NCBI GenBank assembly: GCA_019239915.1
Contig: JAFAZF010000011.1
Span: 1-64,000 of the forward strand
Length of the DNA: 64,000 bases
Source: Sphingomonadaceae bacterium
GTDB taxonomy: Bacteria; Pseudomonadota; Alphaproteobacteria; Sphingomonadales; Sphingomonadaceae
Direction of reading: 5' to 3'
Shown here: piece by piece, positions 25,480 through 35,250 of the stretch
How the letters are laid out: each line of letters begins with the position of its first letter
How positions within the stretch are numbered: position 1 is the first letter of the stretch
Translations under genes and position numbers: made by a program
Notes under the pieces: generated by a model
Told to the model about the DNA's origin: nothing
What the model saw: only the letters and a program-made list of their open reading frames with translations
Database searches by the model: none

Positions 25480-28236
25480 ATGACCGAACTGCCCAAGACC
25501 TTCGACCCCGCTGCGATCGAGGCGCGCTGGTATCCGCATTGGGAGGAGCAGGGCCTGTTCCATCCCGAGCGGCCCGGCGCCGAGCCTTGGACGATCGTGA
25601 TGCCGCCGCCGAACGTCACCGGCTCGCTGCACATCGGCCACGCGCTCGACAACACGCTGCAGGACATCCTCACCCGCCACGCGCGCCTCAAGGGCCGCGA
25701 CGCGCTGTGGGTGTGCGGTACCGATCACGCCGGCATCGCGACGCAGATGGTCGTCGAGCGGATGATCGAGGCGGAGGGGCTGAAGCGCGCGGAGATGGGC
25801 CGCGACTCCTTCCTCGAGCGCGTCTGGACGTGGAAGGCCGAGAGCGGCGGCGCGATCACCCGCCAGCTCCGCCGGCTCGGCGCGTCGTGCGACTGGGCGC
25901 ATGAGCGCTTCACGATGGACGAGGGCTTCTCGAAGGCGGTGATCCACGTCTTCGTCGAGCTGCATCGGCGCGGGCTACTATATCGCGACAAGCGGCTCGT
26001 GAACTGGGACCCGCGCTTCCAGACTGCGATCTCCGATCTCGAGGTCGAGACCAGGGAAGTGCAGGGCCATTTCTGGCACCTGCGCTATCCGCTGGCGGAC
26101 GGCTCGGGCCATATCTCGGTGGCGACGACGCGGCCCGAGACGATGCTCGCCGACATGGCGGTCGCGGTGCATCCCGAGGATGCGCGCTACAAGGCGCTTG
26201 TCGGCACGATGGTGCGGCTGCCTATCACCGGGCGGCTGGTGCCGATCATCGCCGACGAACATGCCGATCCCGAGCTGGGCTCGGGCGCGGTCAAGATCAC
26301 GCCGGGGCATGATTTCAATGACTTCGAGGTCGGAATTCGCGCGGGCATCAAGCCTGGCGGGATGCTCAACATGCTCGATGCGCAGGGCCGCATTGTCCAG
26401 ACGACCGACGGCCTCGTGCCGGCCGAGCTGCTTGGTCTCGATCGCGTCGTGGCGCGCAGTCAGATCGTCACGCTGCTCGAAGCCGACGGCGCGCTGGAGA
26501 AGGTCGAGCCGCGCACTATCGCCACCCCCTATGGCGATCGATCGGGCGTCGTGATCGAGCCGTGGCTGACCGACCAATGGTATGTCGACGCAAAGACGCT
26601 CGCCGGCCCGGCGCTGGAAGCGGTGCGCACCGGCGCGATCAAGGTGGTGCCGAAGAGCTGGGAGAAGACCTATTACAACTGGCTGGAGAACATCCAGCCC
26701 TGGTGCGTCTCCCGCCAGCTCTGGTGGGGCCACCAGATCCCGGCTTGGTACGACGAGGATGGCAAGGCTTACGTCGCCGAGGACGAGGCGGCGGCACAGG
26801 CGCTCGCCGGCAACAAGCCGCTCCGCCGCGACCCCGACGTGCTCGACACCTGGTTCTCCTCGGCGCTGTGGCCGTTCGGCACGCTGGGCTGGCCGGATGC
26901 GGTTTCGGATCAGCCAGCCCCGTTCGTCCCGAGCGAAGTCGAGGGACGTGAGGTTGGCGGTGCGTTCGCTGCACGTACCTCGACTGCGCTCGGCACGAAC
27001 GGAGATTTGGAGGCGGGCAAGCCACGGCAGCTCGACGGTCGCTATCCCAACGACATACTCGTCTCCGGCTTCGACATCCTGTTCTTCTGGGATGCGCGCA
27101 TGATCATGCAGGGTTTGCAGTTCATGGGCGATGTGCCCTTTAAGACCCTGTATCTCCACGGTCTTGTGCGCGACGCACAGGGCGCGAAGATGTCCAAGTC
27201 GAAGGGCAACACGATCGATCCGCTGGGGCTGATCGATCGCTACGGCGCCGACGCCTTGCGCTTCACCATGGCGGCGATGGAGAGCCAGGGGCGCGACATC
27301 AAGCTCGATGAGAAGCGCGTCGAGGGCTATCGCAACTTCGCGACCAAGCTGTGGAACGCGGCGCGCTTCGCGCAGGCCAACGGCGTCGGTGCGTCGGCGA
27401 CGCTGGAGCCGCCAGAGGCCGCGCTGCCGGTCAACCGCTGGATCGTCGCCGAGACGGTGAAGACGGTACAGGCGCTCGATCTCGCGCTCGCCGATCTGCG
27501 CTTCGACGAGGCTGCCAACACCATCTACCATTTCACCTGGGATCGCTTCTGCGACTGGTATCTCGAGCTGATCAAGCCTGTCTCGAGCGAAGTCGAGAGA
27601 GGCGAAATCGGCGACGAGACGAAGGCGGTCGCCGGCTGGGTGCTCGATCAGATCCTGGTCATGCTCCACCCGTTCATGCCGTTCGTCACCGAGGAGCTGT
27701 GGCATGCGCTCGGCGAGCGGCCCTACGACCTCATCGTCGCGCGCTGGCCGATCGTGGATGCGCGCGCACTCGACGCCGAGGCAATCGGCGCGACGGAACG
27801 GCTGATCGAGCTGGTGCAGGGCATTCGCGCGGCGCGAACCGAGCTCGGCGTTCCGCCAGGTGCGCGCGTCGAGCTATTCGTCGAGAACCCGAGCGGCTGG
27901 GCAGTACGGCTCGCGGGCGAACCGACGCTCGGAAGACTTGCGCGCGTCACGCTTCGCGATGGCGTTCCCTTCGGCGCGCGCGCACCGGTGCTCGCGGGGA
28001 GCGACACCTTCTTCCTCTCGCTCGAAGGCGTGATCGATGTCGCCGCCGAGCAGGCGCGCCTGACCAAGGCCACCGCCGCTGCTGAGAAGGAGCGCGATTC
28101 GCTCGCCAATCGTCTCGGCTCGGAGGCATTTCTCGCCAAGGCCAAGCCCGAGGCGGTGGAAAAGGCGCGTGCGGATCATGCCGAGCGCGCCGGCGAAGCG
28201 GAGCGGCTGCGCGCGGCGCTCGCGCGGCTCGGCTGA
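25480..28236 (+). CDS. valS: valyl-tRNA synthetase
   Basis: A 918-residue class I synthetase charging tRNA-Val. It has the HIGH motif (SLHIGHAL, about 49-56), KMSKS ([10 protein letters not shown]570), the CP1 editing domain (about 200-370), the anticodon-binding domain ([14 protein letters not shown]) and a C-terminal coiled-coil arm ([14 protein letters not shown] to the end). An in-frame palindromic element occupies roughly residues 481-508, between GTLGWPDA and [13 protein letters not shown], where ValS proteins normally have a short link. A shorter related palindrome lies at 27577-27602. Both keep the frame, so the gene should be functional. It overlaps the MATE gene start (TGATG). Confidence 0.97.
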   Translation: MTELPKTFDPAAIEARWYPHWEEQGLFHPERPGAEPWTIVMPPPNVTGSLHIGHALDNTLQDILTRHARLKGRDALWVCGTDHAGIATQMVVERMIEAEGLKRAEMGRDSFLERVWTWKAESGGAITRQLRRLGASCDWAHERFTMDEGFSKAVIHVFVELHRRGLLYRDKRLVNWDPRFQTAISDLEVETREVQGHFWHLRYPLADGSGHISVATTRPETMLADMAVAVHPEDARYKALVGTMVRLPITGRLVPIIADEHADPELGSGAVKITPGHDFNDFEVGIRAGIKPGGMLNMLDAQGRIVQTTDGLVPAELLGLDRVVARSQIVTLLEADGALEKVEPRTIATPYGDRSGVVIEPWLTDQWYVDAKTLAGPALEAVRTGAIKVVPKSWEKTYYNWLENIQPWCVSRQLWWGHQIPAWYDEDGKAYVAEDEAAAQALAGNKPLRRDPDVLDTWFSSALWPFGTLGWPDAVSDQPAPFVPSEVEGREVGGAFAARTSTALGTNGDLEAGKPRQLDGRYPNDILVSGFDILFFWDARMIMQGLQFMGDVPFKTLYLHGLVRDAQGAKMSKSKGNTIDPLGLIDRYGADALRFTMAAMESQGRDIKLDEKRVEGYRNFATKLWNAARFAQANGVGASATLEPPEAALPVNRWIVAETVKTVQALDLALADLRFDEAANTIYHFTWDRFCDWYLELIKPVSSEVERGEIGDETKAVAGWVLDQILVMLHPFMPFVTEELWHALGERPYDLIVARWPIVDARALDAEAIGATERLIELVQGIRAARTELGVPPGARVELFVENPSGWAVRLAGEPTLGRLARVTLRDGVPFGARAPVLAGSDTFFLSLEGVIDVAAEQARLTKATAAAEKERDSLANRLGSEAFLAKAKPEAVEKARADHAERAGEAERLRAALARLG
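26921..27001. repeat. family A palindrome inside valS
   Basis: Left arm 26921-26949 (CGTTCGTCCCGAGCGAAGTC...) and right arm 26973-27001 are inverted copies with few mismatches. Read in the valS frame the left arm gives PFVPSEVEG and the right arm TSTALGTNG. The same palindrome occurs between many genes in this window. Confidence 0.85.
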
Positions 28237-29702
28237 TGGAGGCTACTGGGGAATCCGGCGGCGCAGCGGCGCGGGGCGATCTCACGCGCGGGCCGATCAC
28301 GCGTACGCTGCTCGTCTTCGCGCTGCCGATGCTTGGCTCGAACATCCTGCAATCGCTCAACGGTTCGATCAACGCAGTGTGGGCGGGGCGCTTCCTCGGC
28401 GAGAACGCGATCGCCGCGACCGCCAATGCGAACCTCATCCAGTTCGTGCTGTTTTCGCTGCTGTTCGGCTTCGGCATGGCGGCGGCGGTGCTGATCGGGC
28501 AGGCCTATGGCCGGCGCGACATCGTCGAAGCGCGGCGCGTGCTCGGCAGCGCGATGGCGCTGTTCTTCCTGATCGCCGTCGGCATCGCGCTGCTCGGTTT
28601 TTTCCTGGCGCCGGTGATGCTGCGGCTGCTCGGCACGCCGCCCGAGGTCTACGTGCTCGCGCGCGATTATCTGCGCGTGATCTTCATCGGTATGCCGCCG
28701 GCGCTCTTGATGGTGGTGCTTTCGATGGCGTTGCGCGGCGCCGGCGATTCGGTGACGCCGCTGTTCGTGATGGTGCTGAACGTGCTGCTCGACGCCGGCC
28801 TCAACCCGGTGTTCATCCTCGGCCTTGGGCCGGCGCCGCGGCTCGGCATCGCGGGCGCGGCGACGGCGACTGCGATCGCGGGCTACGGCACCTTCACCGC
28901 GCTGGTCGCGTTGATCTACCTGCGCAAGCAGCCGCTGCGGTTGCGCGGGCGCGAGTTCGGCTTCCTGTGGCCCGAGGCGCGGCTGATCCGGCCGATCCTG
29001 GTTAAGGGCCTGCCGATGGGGCTGCAGATGACCGTGATGTCGATCTCGGGGCTCGCGATGATGAGCTTCGTCGATCACACCGGCGCGCTCAACGTCGCCG
29101 CCTACGGCATGATCCAGCAACTGTGGACCTATGTGCAGATGCCGGCGATCGCGATCGGCGCCGCCGCGAGCGCGATGGCGGCGCAGAATGTCGGCGCGAA
29201 CCAGTGGGATCGCGTGGGTCGCGTGACGCGCTCCGCCGTCGTCAGCAACATCCTCTTCTCGACCGCCGCGATCCTGCTGCTGATGGCCGCCGACCGCCCG
29301 ATCCTCACGCTGTTCGTCGGCCATGACAGCCCCGCGATCCCGGTCGCGCAGCACATCTACCGCATCGGCAGCTGGTCGATGGTTCTGCTCGGTGTCTCGA
29401 CCTGCCTTTTCGGGACGATGCGCGCCACCGGCGTCGTGCTCGTGCCGCTCGCCGCGACCTTCATCGGCCTGTTTCCGGTGCGGCTCGGCTTCGTCTATCT
29501 CGCGGTGCCGCGGTTCGGTCTCGACATGCTGTGGCTCAGCTTCACGGTGGGGTCGGCGGCGGTGATGCTGATGGCGATGGTGCTGTATCTGCGCGGCGGC
29601 TGGCGACGCGGCCGGATGCTTGCGGTGCCCGACACCATCGAGGCCGAGGAACGTTCGCTCGCCGACAGCGAGCCGGGCGGCCGCCTCTACCCGACCGGCT
29701 GA
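28236..29702 (+). CDS. MATE-family efflux transporter
   Basis: A 488-residue membrane protein with about 12 transmembrane helices in two six-helix halves, each opening with a family block (LVFALPMLGSNILQSLNG and LIRPILVKGLPMGLQMT). MATE proteins expel drugs and organic cations in exchange for Na+ or H+. The ATG shares its A with the last base of the valS TGA, so translation may be coupled, although the functions are unrelated. The C-terminal 40 residues are a soluble tail. Confidence 0.93.
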   Translation: MEATGESGGAAARGDLTRGPITRTLLVFALPMLGSNILQSLNGSINAVWAGRFLGENAIAATANANLIQFVLFSLLFGFGMAAAVLIGQAYGRRDIVEARRVLGSAMALFFLIAVGIALLGFFLAPVMLRLLGTPPEVYVLARDYLRVIFIGMPPALLMVVLSMALRGAGDSVTPLFVMVLNVLLDAGLNPVFILGLGPAPRLGIAGAATATAIAGYGTFTALVALIYLRKQPLRLRGREFGFLWPEARLIRPILVKGLPMGLQMTVMSISGLAMMSFVDHTGALNVAAYGMIQQLWTYVQMPAIAIGAAASAMAAQNVGANQWDRVGRVTRSAVVSNILFSTAAILLLMAADRPILTLFVGHDSPAIPVAQHIYRIGSWSMVLLGVSTCLFGTMRATGVVLVPLAATFIGLFPVRLGFVYLAVPRFGLDMLWLSFTVGSAAVMLMAMVLYLRGGWRRGRMLAVPDTIEAEERSLADSEPGGRLYPTG

Positions 29703-29743
29703 GCACCGTTGCCGGGATCGGGCGGCGATCCTAGAGCAGCGCC

Positions 29744-30736
<993 letters not shown>

Positions 30737-30747
30737 GCGCGTGCCGG

Positions 30748-30792
30748 AAGGTCACAGCTAAGGTCACAGTTGCATGGGACGAAAGGTCACAG
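30748..30792 (+). repeat. three direct AAGGTCACAG repeats after hemB
   Basis: AAGGTCACAG occurs at 30748-30757, 30760-30769 and 30783-30792, with start-to-start spacings of 12 and 23 bp, so all three lie on about the same DNA face. They start 12 bp after the hemB stop. They resemble an array of regulator half-sites or a decayed repeat element. Confidence 0.6.
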
Positions 30793-30988
30793 GGTTTCGT
30801 GATCTTCGGCCCGAGCCGACGACACTCCGGGTGCGCGAATCAACGATGCAAAGAGCCGGCGCGAGGATGGCGCGGGCGGCGCTGTAGGAAAGTGAAATCG
30901 GCGCCCGAGACGCGAGGCAGTTGCGCCCGTCTTCGCTGGATAGACCCTCTTCGAGGATGCCTCCGTTTTCGCCCAATTCCGGCCATTC

Positions 30989-31022
30989 TCCCCTCCCTGG
31001 AAGGGAGGGGCTGGGGGTGGGT
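30989..31022. repeat. family B palindrome, left flank of the DUF559 gene
   Basis: A stem of CTCCCCTCCC-TGGA-AGGGAGGGG is followed by the tail CTGGGGGTGGGT. The inverted copy lies at 31399-31432 on the other side of the DUF559 gene. The rest of the 30737-31055 gap shows no gene. Confidence 0.8.
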
Positions 31023-31055
31023 GGCGGCACGCAAGGCGCCTGCTAAATCTCTCTC

Positions 31056-31409
31056 ATGCAGCGCGTTCCACCCGAGCTGACGAGCAGCGCCCGCCGCTTG
31101 CGCAGGGAGGCGACGGTCGAGGAGCGCCTGCTGTGGGCGGCGCTACGCCGCCGCCATCCGCGTTTCACGCGCCAGCTTGTCGTCGATCGCTTCATCCTCG
31201 ACTTCGCGTGCCGGAGCCTGATGATCGGCGTGGAGATCGACGGCGGACACCATGGCATCCGGATCGAAGAGGGCATGATCCGAACCGCTGCGCTCGAGCG
31301 GCGCGGATGGACGATCCTGCGGTTCTGGAACAACGAAGTGCGCGACAATCTCGAGGCCGTCGTCGACGCGATCACCGCAGCCGCGGCGCGCGCCTCGACC
31401 CACCCCTAG
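31056..31409 (+). CDS. DUF559 (Vsr/endonuclease-like) protein
   Basis: A 117-residue protein of the DUF559 family, related to the very-short-patch-repair/MutH-type endonuclease fold. Blocks: RRLRREATVEERLLWAALR, then RFTRQLVVDRFILDF, VEIDGGHHG (catalytic acidic centre) and RRGWTILRFWNNEV. The function of DUF559 proteins is unsettled. The gene stands between two inverted copies of the same palindrome, and its last residues and stop codon lie within the right-hand copy. This layout resembles a small mobile or hitch-hiking unit. Confidence 0.85.
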   Translation: MQRVPPELTSSARRLRREATVEERLLWAALRRRHPRFTRQLVVDRFILDFACRSLMIGVEIDGGHHGIRIEEGMIRTAALERRGWTILRFWNNEVRDNLEAVVDAITAAAARASTHP

Positions 31410-31432
31410 CCCCTCCCTTCCAGGGAGGGGAG
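31399..31432. repeat. family B palindrome, right flank of the DUF559 gene
   Basis: CCCACCCCTAG followed by the CCCCTCCC-TTCC-AGGGAGGGG stem is the reverse complement of the copy at 30989-31022 with two differences. It contains the DUF559 stop codon and separates it from the convergent hydrolase gene, where it could act as a terminator. Confidence 0.8.
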
Positions 31433-31466
31433 TTGACGATCCGCAATCCACCAAAAGCAGACTCCG

Positions 31467-32174
31467 TCACGCCTCGATCGGGGCGGCCAGCGCATCGAGG
31501 ATCGCGGCGATCGCGCTGGGTGCCGAGACGAAGCTCATGTGGCGGCAGTTCACCTGCATGGCGAGGTCGCTCTCGCCTTCGTTGCCGCGCGCGCAGGACG
31601 CGGCGACGATGCCGTCGCGCGGGCTCCAGATCGCGATCGTCGGCACCGGCGGCTTGACCGGCAGGTCGGCGGGGATCGGCGAATCCTCGATGCTGTGCCC
31701 GGCGACGCGTTCATAGAGCTTCCAGGCGCGATTGGCGCGTAGGCTGCCCGAGAAGGGGCTGCCGAGCGTCACCACGCGCTCGATGCGATCGGGGATGCGC
31801 TTGGCGAGTTCGCGCGCCATCAGCCCGCCAAGGCTCCATCCGACCAGCGCGACCTTCTCGTCCGGCGCGAAGACGTCGATGCGCTCCGCGAGCAGATCCA
31901 GGATATCGGCGCGCACGCCGCGATTCTGGCCGACGCCCCAGCCGGTCGCGCGGCGGCCGGCGGCGCGCACGGCGCGGCGGACCAGCCGCGTCATCCGATC
32001 GTCGGCAAGGAAGCCGGGGAACACCATCACCGGCGCGCCGCCGGCGAGCGCGCCTTCGCGCGCCGCGCCGATCCGGCTTGCCGAGATCCGGCCGAACCAG
32101 CGATCGACGACGGCGCCCGCTTCGCCGACGAAGTGCCACCACGCCGGCGGCGCGAGGTCGGCGGCGGTGCTCAA
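31467..32174 (-). CDS. alpha/beta-hydrolase fold protein
   Basis: A 235-residue hydrolase with the nucleophile elbow VGWSLGG near residue 108 and a likely catalytic His in NCRHMSFV near the end. GAPVMVFPGFLADDRMTR early in the protein provides the oxyanion-side loop. The TTG at 32174 overlaps the stop of msrB (TTGA), so the two are coupled. It resembles lipase/esterase-type proteins with an N-terminal GSPFSG block after the elbow. The substrate is unknown, and there is no signal peptide. Confidence 0.75.
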   Translation of the reverse strand: MSTAADLAPPAWWHFVGEAGAVVDRWFGRISASRIGAAREGALAGGAPVMVFPGFLADDRMTRLVRRAVRAAGRRATGWGVGQNRGVRADILDLLAERIDVFAPDEKVALVGWSLGGLMARELAKRIPDRIERVVTLGSPFSGSLRANRAWKLYERVAGHSIEDSPIPADLPVKPPVPTIAIWSPRDGIVAASCARGNEGESDLAMQVNCRHMSFVSAPSAIAAILDALAAPIEA

Positions 32175-32668
32175 GCGTGGCCGGGCTCGAAGCGCAGCGC
32201 GACGCCGTTCATGCAGTAGCGCAAGCCGGTCGGCTGCGGGCCATCGTTGAAGACATGGCCAAGATGGCCGCCGCAGCGGCTGCAATGGACCTCGGTGCGA
32301 TCGAAGCCGAGCGAGCTGTCTGTGGTGGTCGCGACCGCGCCCTTGATCGGCTGCCAGAAGCTCGGCCAGCCGGTGCCGCTGTCGAACTTCGTCTTCGATT
32401 CGAATTCCGGTTGACCGCAGCCCGCACAGGCGAACAGCCCGGCGCGATGCTCCTTGAGCAGCGGGCTCGAGAAGGGTGCCTCGGTATCCTGATGGCGGAG
32501 CACGCCGTAAGCGGCGGGGCTCAGCATCTTGCGCCACTGCGCGTCGGTGCGCTTGAATGGAAAGTCGCCCGGTGGCGCGTCGGCGGCATAGCCTTCGCGC
32601 GCGACCAGCAGCGCCGCCAGCCCGACACCCGCAAATCCGAACATCTCACGCCGAGTCGCCCCGCGCAT
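32171..32668 (-). CDS. msrB: peptide-methionine (R)-S-oxide reductase with Tat-type signal
   Basis: A 165-residue MsrB that reduces methionine-R-sulfoxide. Zinc ligands are C81/C84 (CAGC) and C129/C132 (CSRC), and the catalytic C152 is in RYCMNG. The substrate pocket is seen in SGTGWPSFWQP and GHLGHVFNDGP. The N-terminus ATRREMFGFAGVGLAALLVA looks like a twin-arginine signal, so it probably acts in the periplasm on oxidised exported proteins. The start at 32668 is chosen because AGGAGAGG lies just upstream. Confidence 0.92.
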   Translation of the reverse strand: MRGATRREMFGFAGVGLAALLVAREGYAADAPPGDFPFKRTDAQWRKMLSPAAYGVLRHQDTEAPFSSPLLKEHRAGLFACAGCGQPEFESKTKFDSGTGWPSFWQPIKGAVATTTDSSLGFDRTEVHCSRCGGHLGHVFNDGPQPTGLRYCMNGVALRFEPGHA

Positions 32669-33035
32669 CTCGCCTCTCCTCATTATGTGAGGTGGACAAG
32701 ATAGGACGCGGCGGCCCCGCGTGAAAGTGATGTCCGGCACAGCGCGAAGAGCGGTCGGTCACTCGACTTGTTCCCCGGAGAAAGCGGGGGTCGGGGCGGC
32801 GCGCTGCCGCGCGCATCCTTGTCTCGGACTGGACACCGGCTTCGCCGCGGAATGGCGGTGGTTGAAGGCGCGTATGCCGCTCGAGGCACCGGCCCGCGCC
32901 TCTTTGGACTTCGCGCCCTTCAGGGGAGGGGCGTAGGGGTGGGGTAGCGCTGAACGGGCGCGATGCTCGTGAAGCGCTTCTTGTGCCGCCACTCGACCCC
33001 AACCCCTTCCCCTGGAGGGGAGGGGCTTAGGGAGA
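32669..33035. other. intergenic region with a family B repeat pair
   Basis: This 367-bp gap between msrB and the ABC permease holds the msrB promoter side and two inverted GGGGAGGGG-type elements at about 32921-32945 and 32993-33027. They are separated by a short spacer with GAAGCGCTTC. No gene is visible. Confidence 0.6.
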
Positions 33036-34241
33036 TCACGTGCGTACGCTGCGCCCGACGAACGGCGCGGAGTTGAGCACGCTGCGGCGGAACAGGCCGG
33101 AGGAGATACGGATCGCGATGGCAATCCACAGCGCCTGCCAGGCGAGGCCGATCAGATGCGGCCACAGCGTCGGCAGCTCGGCGGCACGCGCGAACATCTC
33201 GAAGGGCGAGCTCCACGGGAAGATCGTCGCGGCAATCGCGGTGTGGCCGTTCGGGCGGCCGACGCCGGCGGAGGCGAAGGCGAACACGAGCAGCTGGCCC
33301 ATGGTGATCGGCATCGACAGCGTCTGCACCTCGCGGACCGACTTGGCCTGCGCGCCGATGCCGAGGAACACCGCGCCGAGCAGCAGATAGCTTGCCGAGA
33401 AGTAGAGCACGCCGAGCAGCGCGAACAGCGGCCAGCCCACCGCCGGCGTATCGAGCGTGAAATCCTGCGGCCATAACCCCTGATGGCTGATGAGCTCGTA
33501 GAGGCCGACGCCGATCGCGCTCCAGCAGACGATGCCGGTGAGCGACATCGCCAGCATCGCGACGAGCTTGCCGAGGAAGATCGCATCGACCGGCACGGCG
33601 GCGGCGAGGATCTCGATGACCTTGTTCGATTTCTCCTCGAGCAGGTTCGAAAGCAGCACGCCGCAGAGCAGCATCGTCAAGAAGACGAGCACGAACTGGC
33701 CGGTGCGCGCGGTGTCGGCGCCGGTCTGCTTGCGCGGCGGCGGGGCGGCGGCGGTGACGGCGCGGCGCGCCACCGCGACCTTGGTCGGCGCGCCGCCCTG
33801 GGCATCGAGCGCGCGCAGGTCGCGCGCTTCGTCGACCAGCGTGCCGACATCGGGCGTAAGATGATCGAGCGCGTCGGAGGCGCCTGTGAGCTGCGGACGA
33901 TCGAGGCCGCCGGTCAGCACGGCGGCATCGCCGCCGTCGAGCAAGCGGCGGGTCTGCGCGTGGAGGTCGCCGGTCGGCGGCTCGATGCGCAGCGAATCGG
34001 GCGCCTCGACGCGCTTGTGCGCGGCGGCGAGCGTGCGCGCGATGTCACCGTCGGCGATCGCGACGACGGTCGGCGCGGGGCCGGGGCCGCTGTCGCCCGA
34101 GATGCCGATGATGCTGAACACGCCGCCGAAGATGAGCGGCAGCAGTGGCCCGATCAGGAACAGCGCGAAAGTCTTGGAGAAGACGGTCGCGACATAGTCG
34201 CGGCGGCCGATCACCCACGCCGCGCGGATCAGCTCACGCAT
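33036..34241 (-). CDS. ABC-2 type transporter permease (NatB-like)
   Basis: A 401-residue permease with an N-terminal helix (about 20-45), a large extracytoplasmic loop (about 60-190) and five to six C-terminal helices. It resembles NatB/DrrB-like ABC-2 permeases with a big loop after TM1. The ATG at 34241 overlaps the upstream ATPase stop by 8 bp (ATGCGTGA). Pairing with the ATPase makes an exporter for Na+, drugs or lipids. Its substrate is not predictable. Confidence 0.88.
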   Translation of the reverse strand: MRELIRAAWVIGRRDYVATVFSKTFALFLIGPLLPLIFGGVFSIIGISGDSGPGPAPTVVAIADGDIARTLAAAHKRVEAPDSLRIEPPTGDLHAQTRRLLDGGDAAVLTGGLDRPQLTGASDALDHLTPDVGTLVDEARDLRALDAQGGAPTKVAVARRAVTAAAPPPRKQTGADTARTGQFVLVFLTMLLCGVLLSNLLEEKSNKVIEILAAAVPVDAIFLGKLVAMLAMSLTGIVCWSAIGVGLYELISHQGLWPQDFTLDTPAVGWPLFALLGVLYFSASYLLLGAVFLGIGAQAKSVREVQTLSMPITMGQLLVFAFASAGVGRPNGHTAIAATIFPWSSPFEMFARAAELPTLWPHLIGLAWQALWIAIAIRISSGLFRRSVLNSAPFVGRSVRT

Positions 34242-35241
34242 CGCCAGTCTCCTCGGGGATCGCTTTCGCCTCGGCAATGTCCTCCGAACCGATGGCGCCC
34301 CCGGCGATCGCGATGAAGGCGTCGTGAAGGCCGGGCCGTTCGATCGAGAGCTGCTCGATGCCGGCGCCGCCCTCGATCAGCGCCGAGAGCAGCGGCTCGA
34401 TGCCGCCGTCGGGCAGATCGAATTGCCAGTGGCCATCCTCCTCCGCGGCGTCGGGCGGCAGCGCGGCACGCCATGGTCCGTCGGTCGCGCGGGTGACGAG
34501 GCGGACGCGTTGCGCGAGCGTGGCACGGGCATCGGCGACGCTGCCCTCGAAGCGGATGCGGCCGCCGGCGATGATCGCGATGCGCTCGCACAGCCGCTCG
34601 GCATGGGCGATCACGTGGGTCGAGAACAGGATTGTGGCGCCGCCCTCGGCCTGCGCACGGATCAGCTTCTCGAGGCGGCCCTGGTTGAGCGCGTCGAGCC
34701 CGGAGAAGGGCTCGTCGAGCACGAGCAGGCGGGGCTTGTGGACGATCGTGCCGAGCAGCTGCACGGTCTGCGCCATGCCCTTGGAGAGCTGGCGGATCGG
34801 CTTGTGCTTGGCCTCGCCGAGGCCGTGGCGATCGAGCAGATCGTCGGCACGCGCGCGGCCCTCGTGGAGACCAAGGCCGCGGAGCGCGCCCATGAACGCG
34901 ATCGCCTCGCGCGCCGGCATCGAGGGATAGAGACCGCGCTCCTCGGGCAAATAGCCGACCTCGCGCGCCATCCGGATCGGGCGATCGGAGCCGAGCAGCC
35001 GGCGCGTGCCGCCGTCGACGTCGAGGATGCCGAGCAGCATGCGGAGCAGCGTCGACTTGCCGGCGCCGTTGGGGCCAAGCACGCCGTAGATGCAGCCCTG
35101 CGGCACGGCGAGATCGACGCCGTCGACCGCGCGCTTATCGCGATATTGCTTGACCAGCCCGTGCGCTTCGACCGCGAGCGCGGTCGTCGTTCGCGGCGCA
35201 GCAATCGGTGCGGATTGATTCATGGGCGCGGGTTGGTCCAT
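34234..35241 (-). CDS. ABC transporter ATP-binding protein
   Basis: A 335-residue ATPase with Walker A GPNGAGKST (about 55), signature LSKGMAQ, Walker B LLVLDEPFSGLD and H-loop STHV. A C-terminal extension of about 90 residues is typical of NatA/CcmA-like exporters. It is translationally coupled to the permease gene. The ATG at 35241 lies 9 bp from the GTG start proposed for the divergent queG, so the true start may be the ATG at 35223 (MNQSAP). Confidence 0.92.
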   Translation of the reverse strand: MDQPAPMNQSAPIAAPRTTTALAVEAHGLVKQYRDKRAVDGVDLAVPQGCIYGVLGPNGAGKSTLLRMLLGILDVDGGTRRLLGSDRPIRMAREVGYLPEERGLYPSMPAREAIAFMGALRGLGLHEGRARADDLLDRHGLGEAKHKPIRQLSKGMAQTVQLLGTIVHKPRLLVLDEPFSGLDALNQGRLEKLIRAQAEGGATILFSTHVIAHAERLCERIAIIAGGRIRFEGSVADARATLAQRVRLVTRATDGPWRAALPPDAAEEDGHWQFDLPDGGIEPLLSALIEGGAGIEQLSIERPGLHDAFIAIAGGAIGSEDIAEAKAIPEETGDA

Positions 35242-35250
35242 GCGGTTGCA

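Noticed and set aside
26921-27001. valS broken by insertion (pseudogene)
   Set aside because: The element length keeps the frame and all motifs on both sides (HIGH, KMSKS, anticodon domain) are intact.
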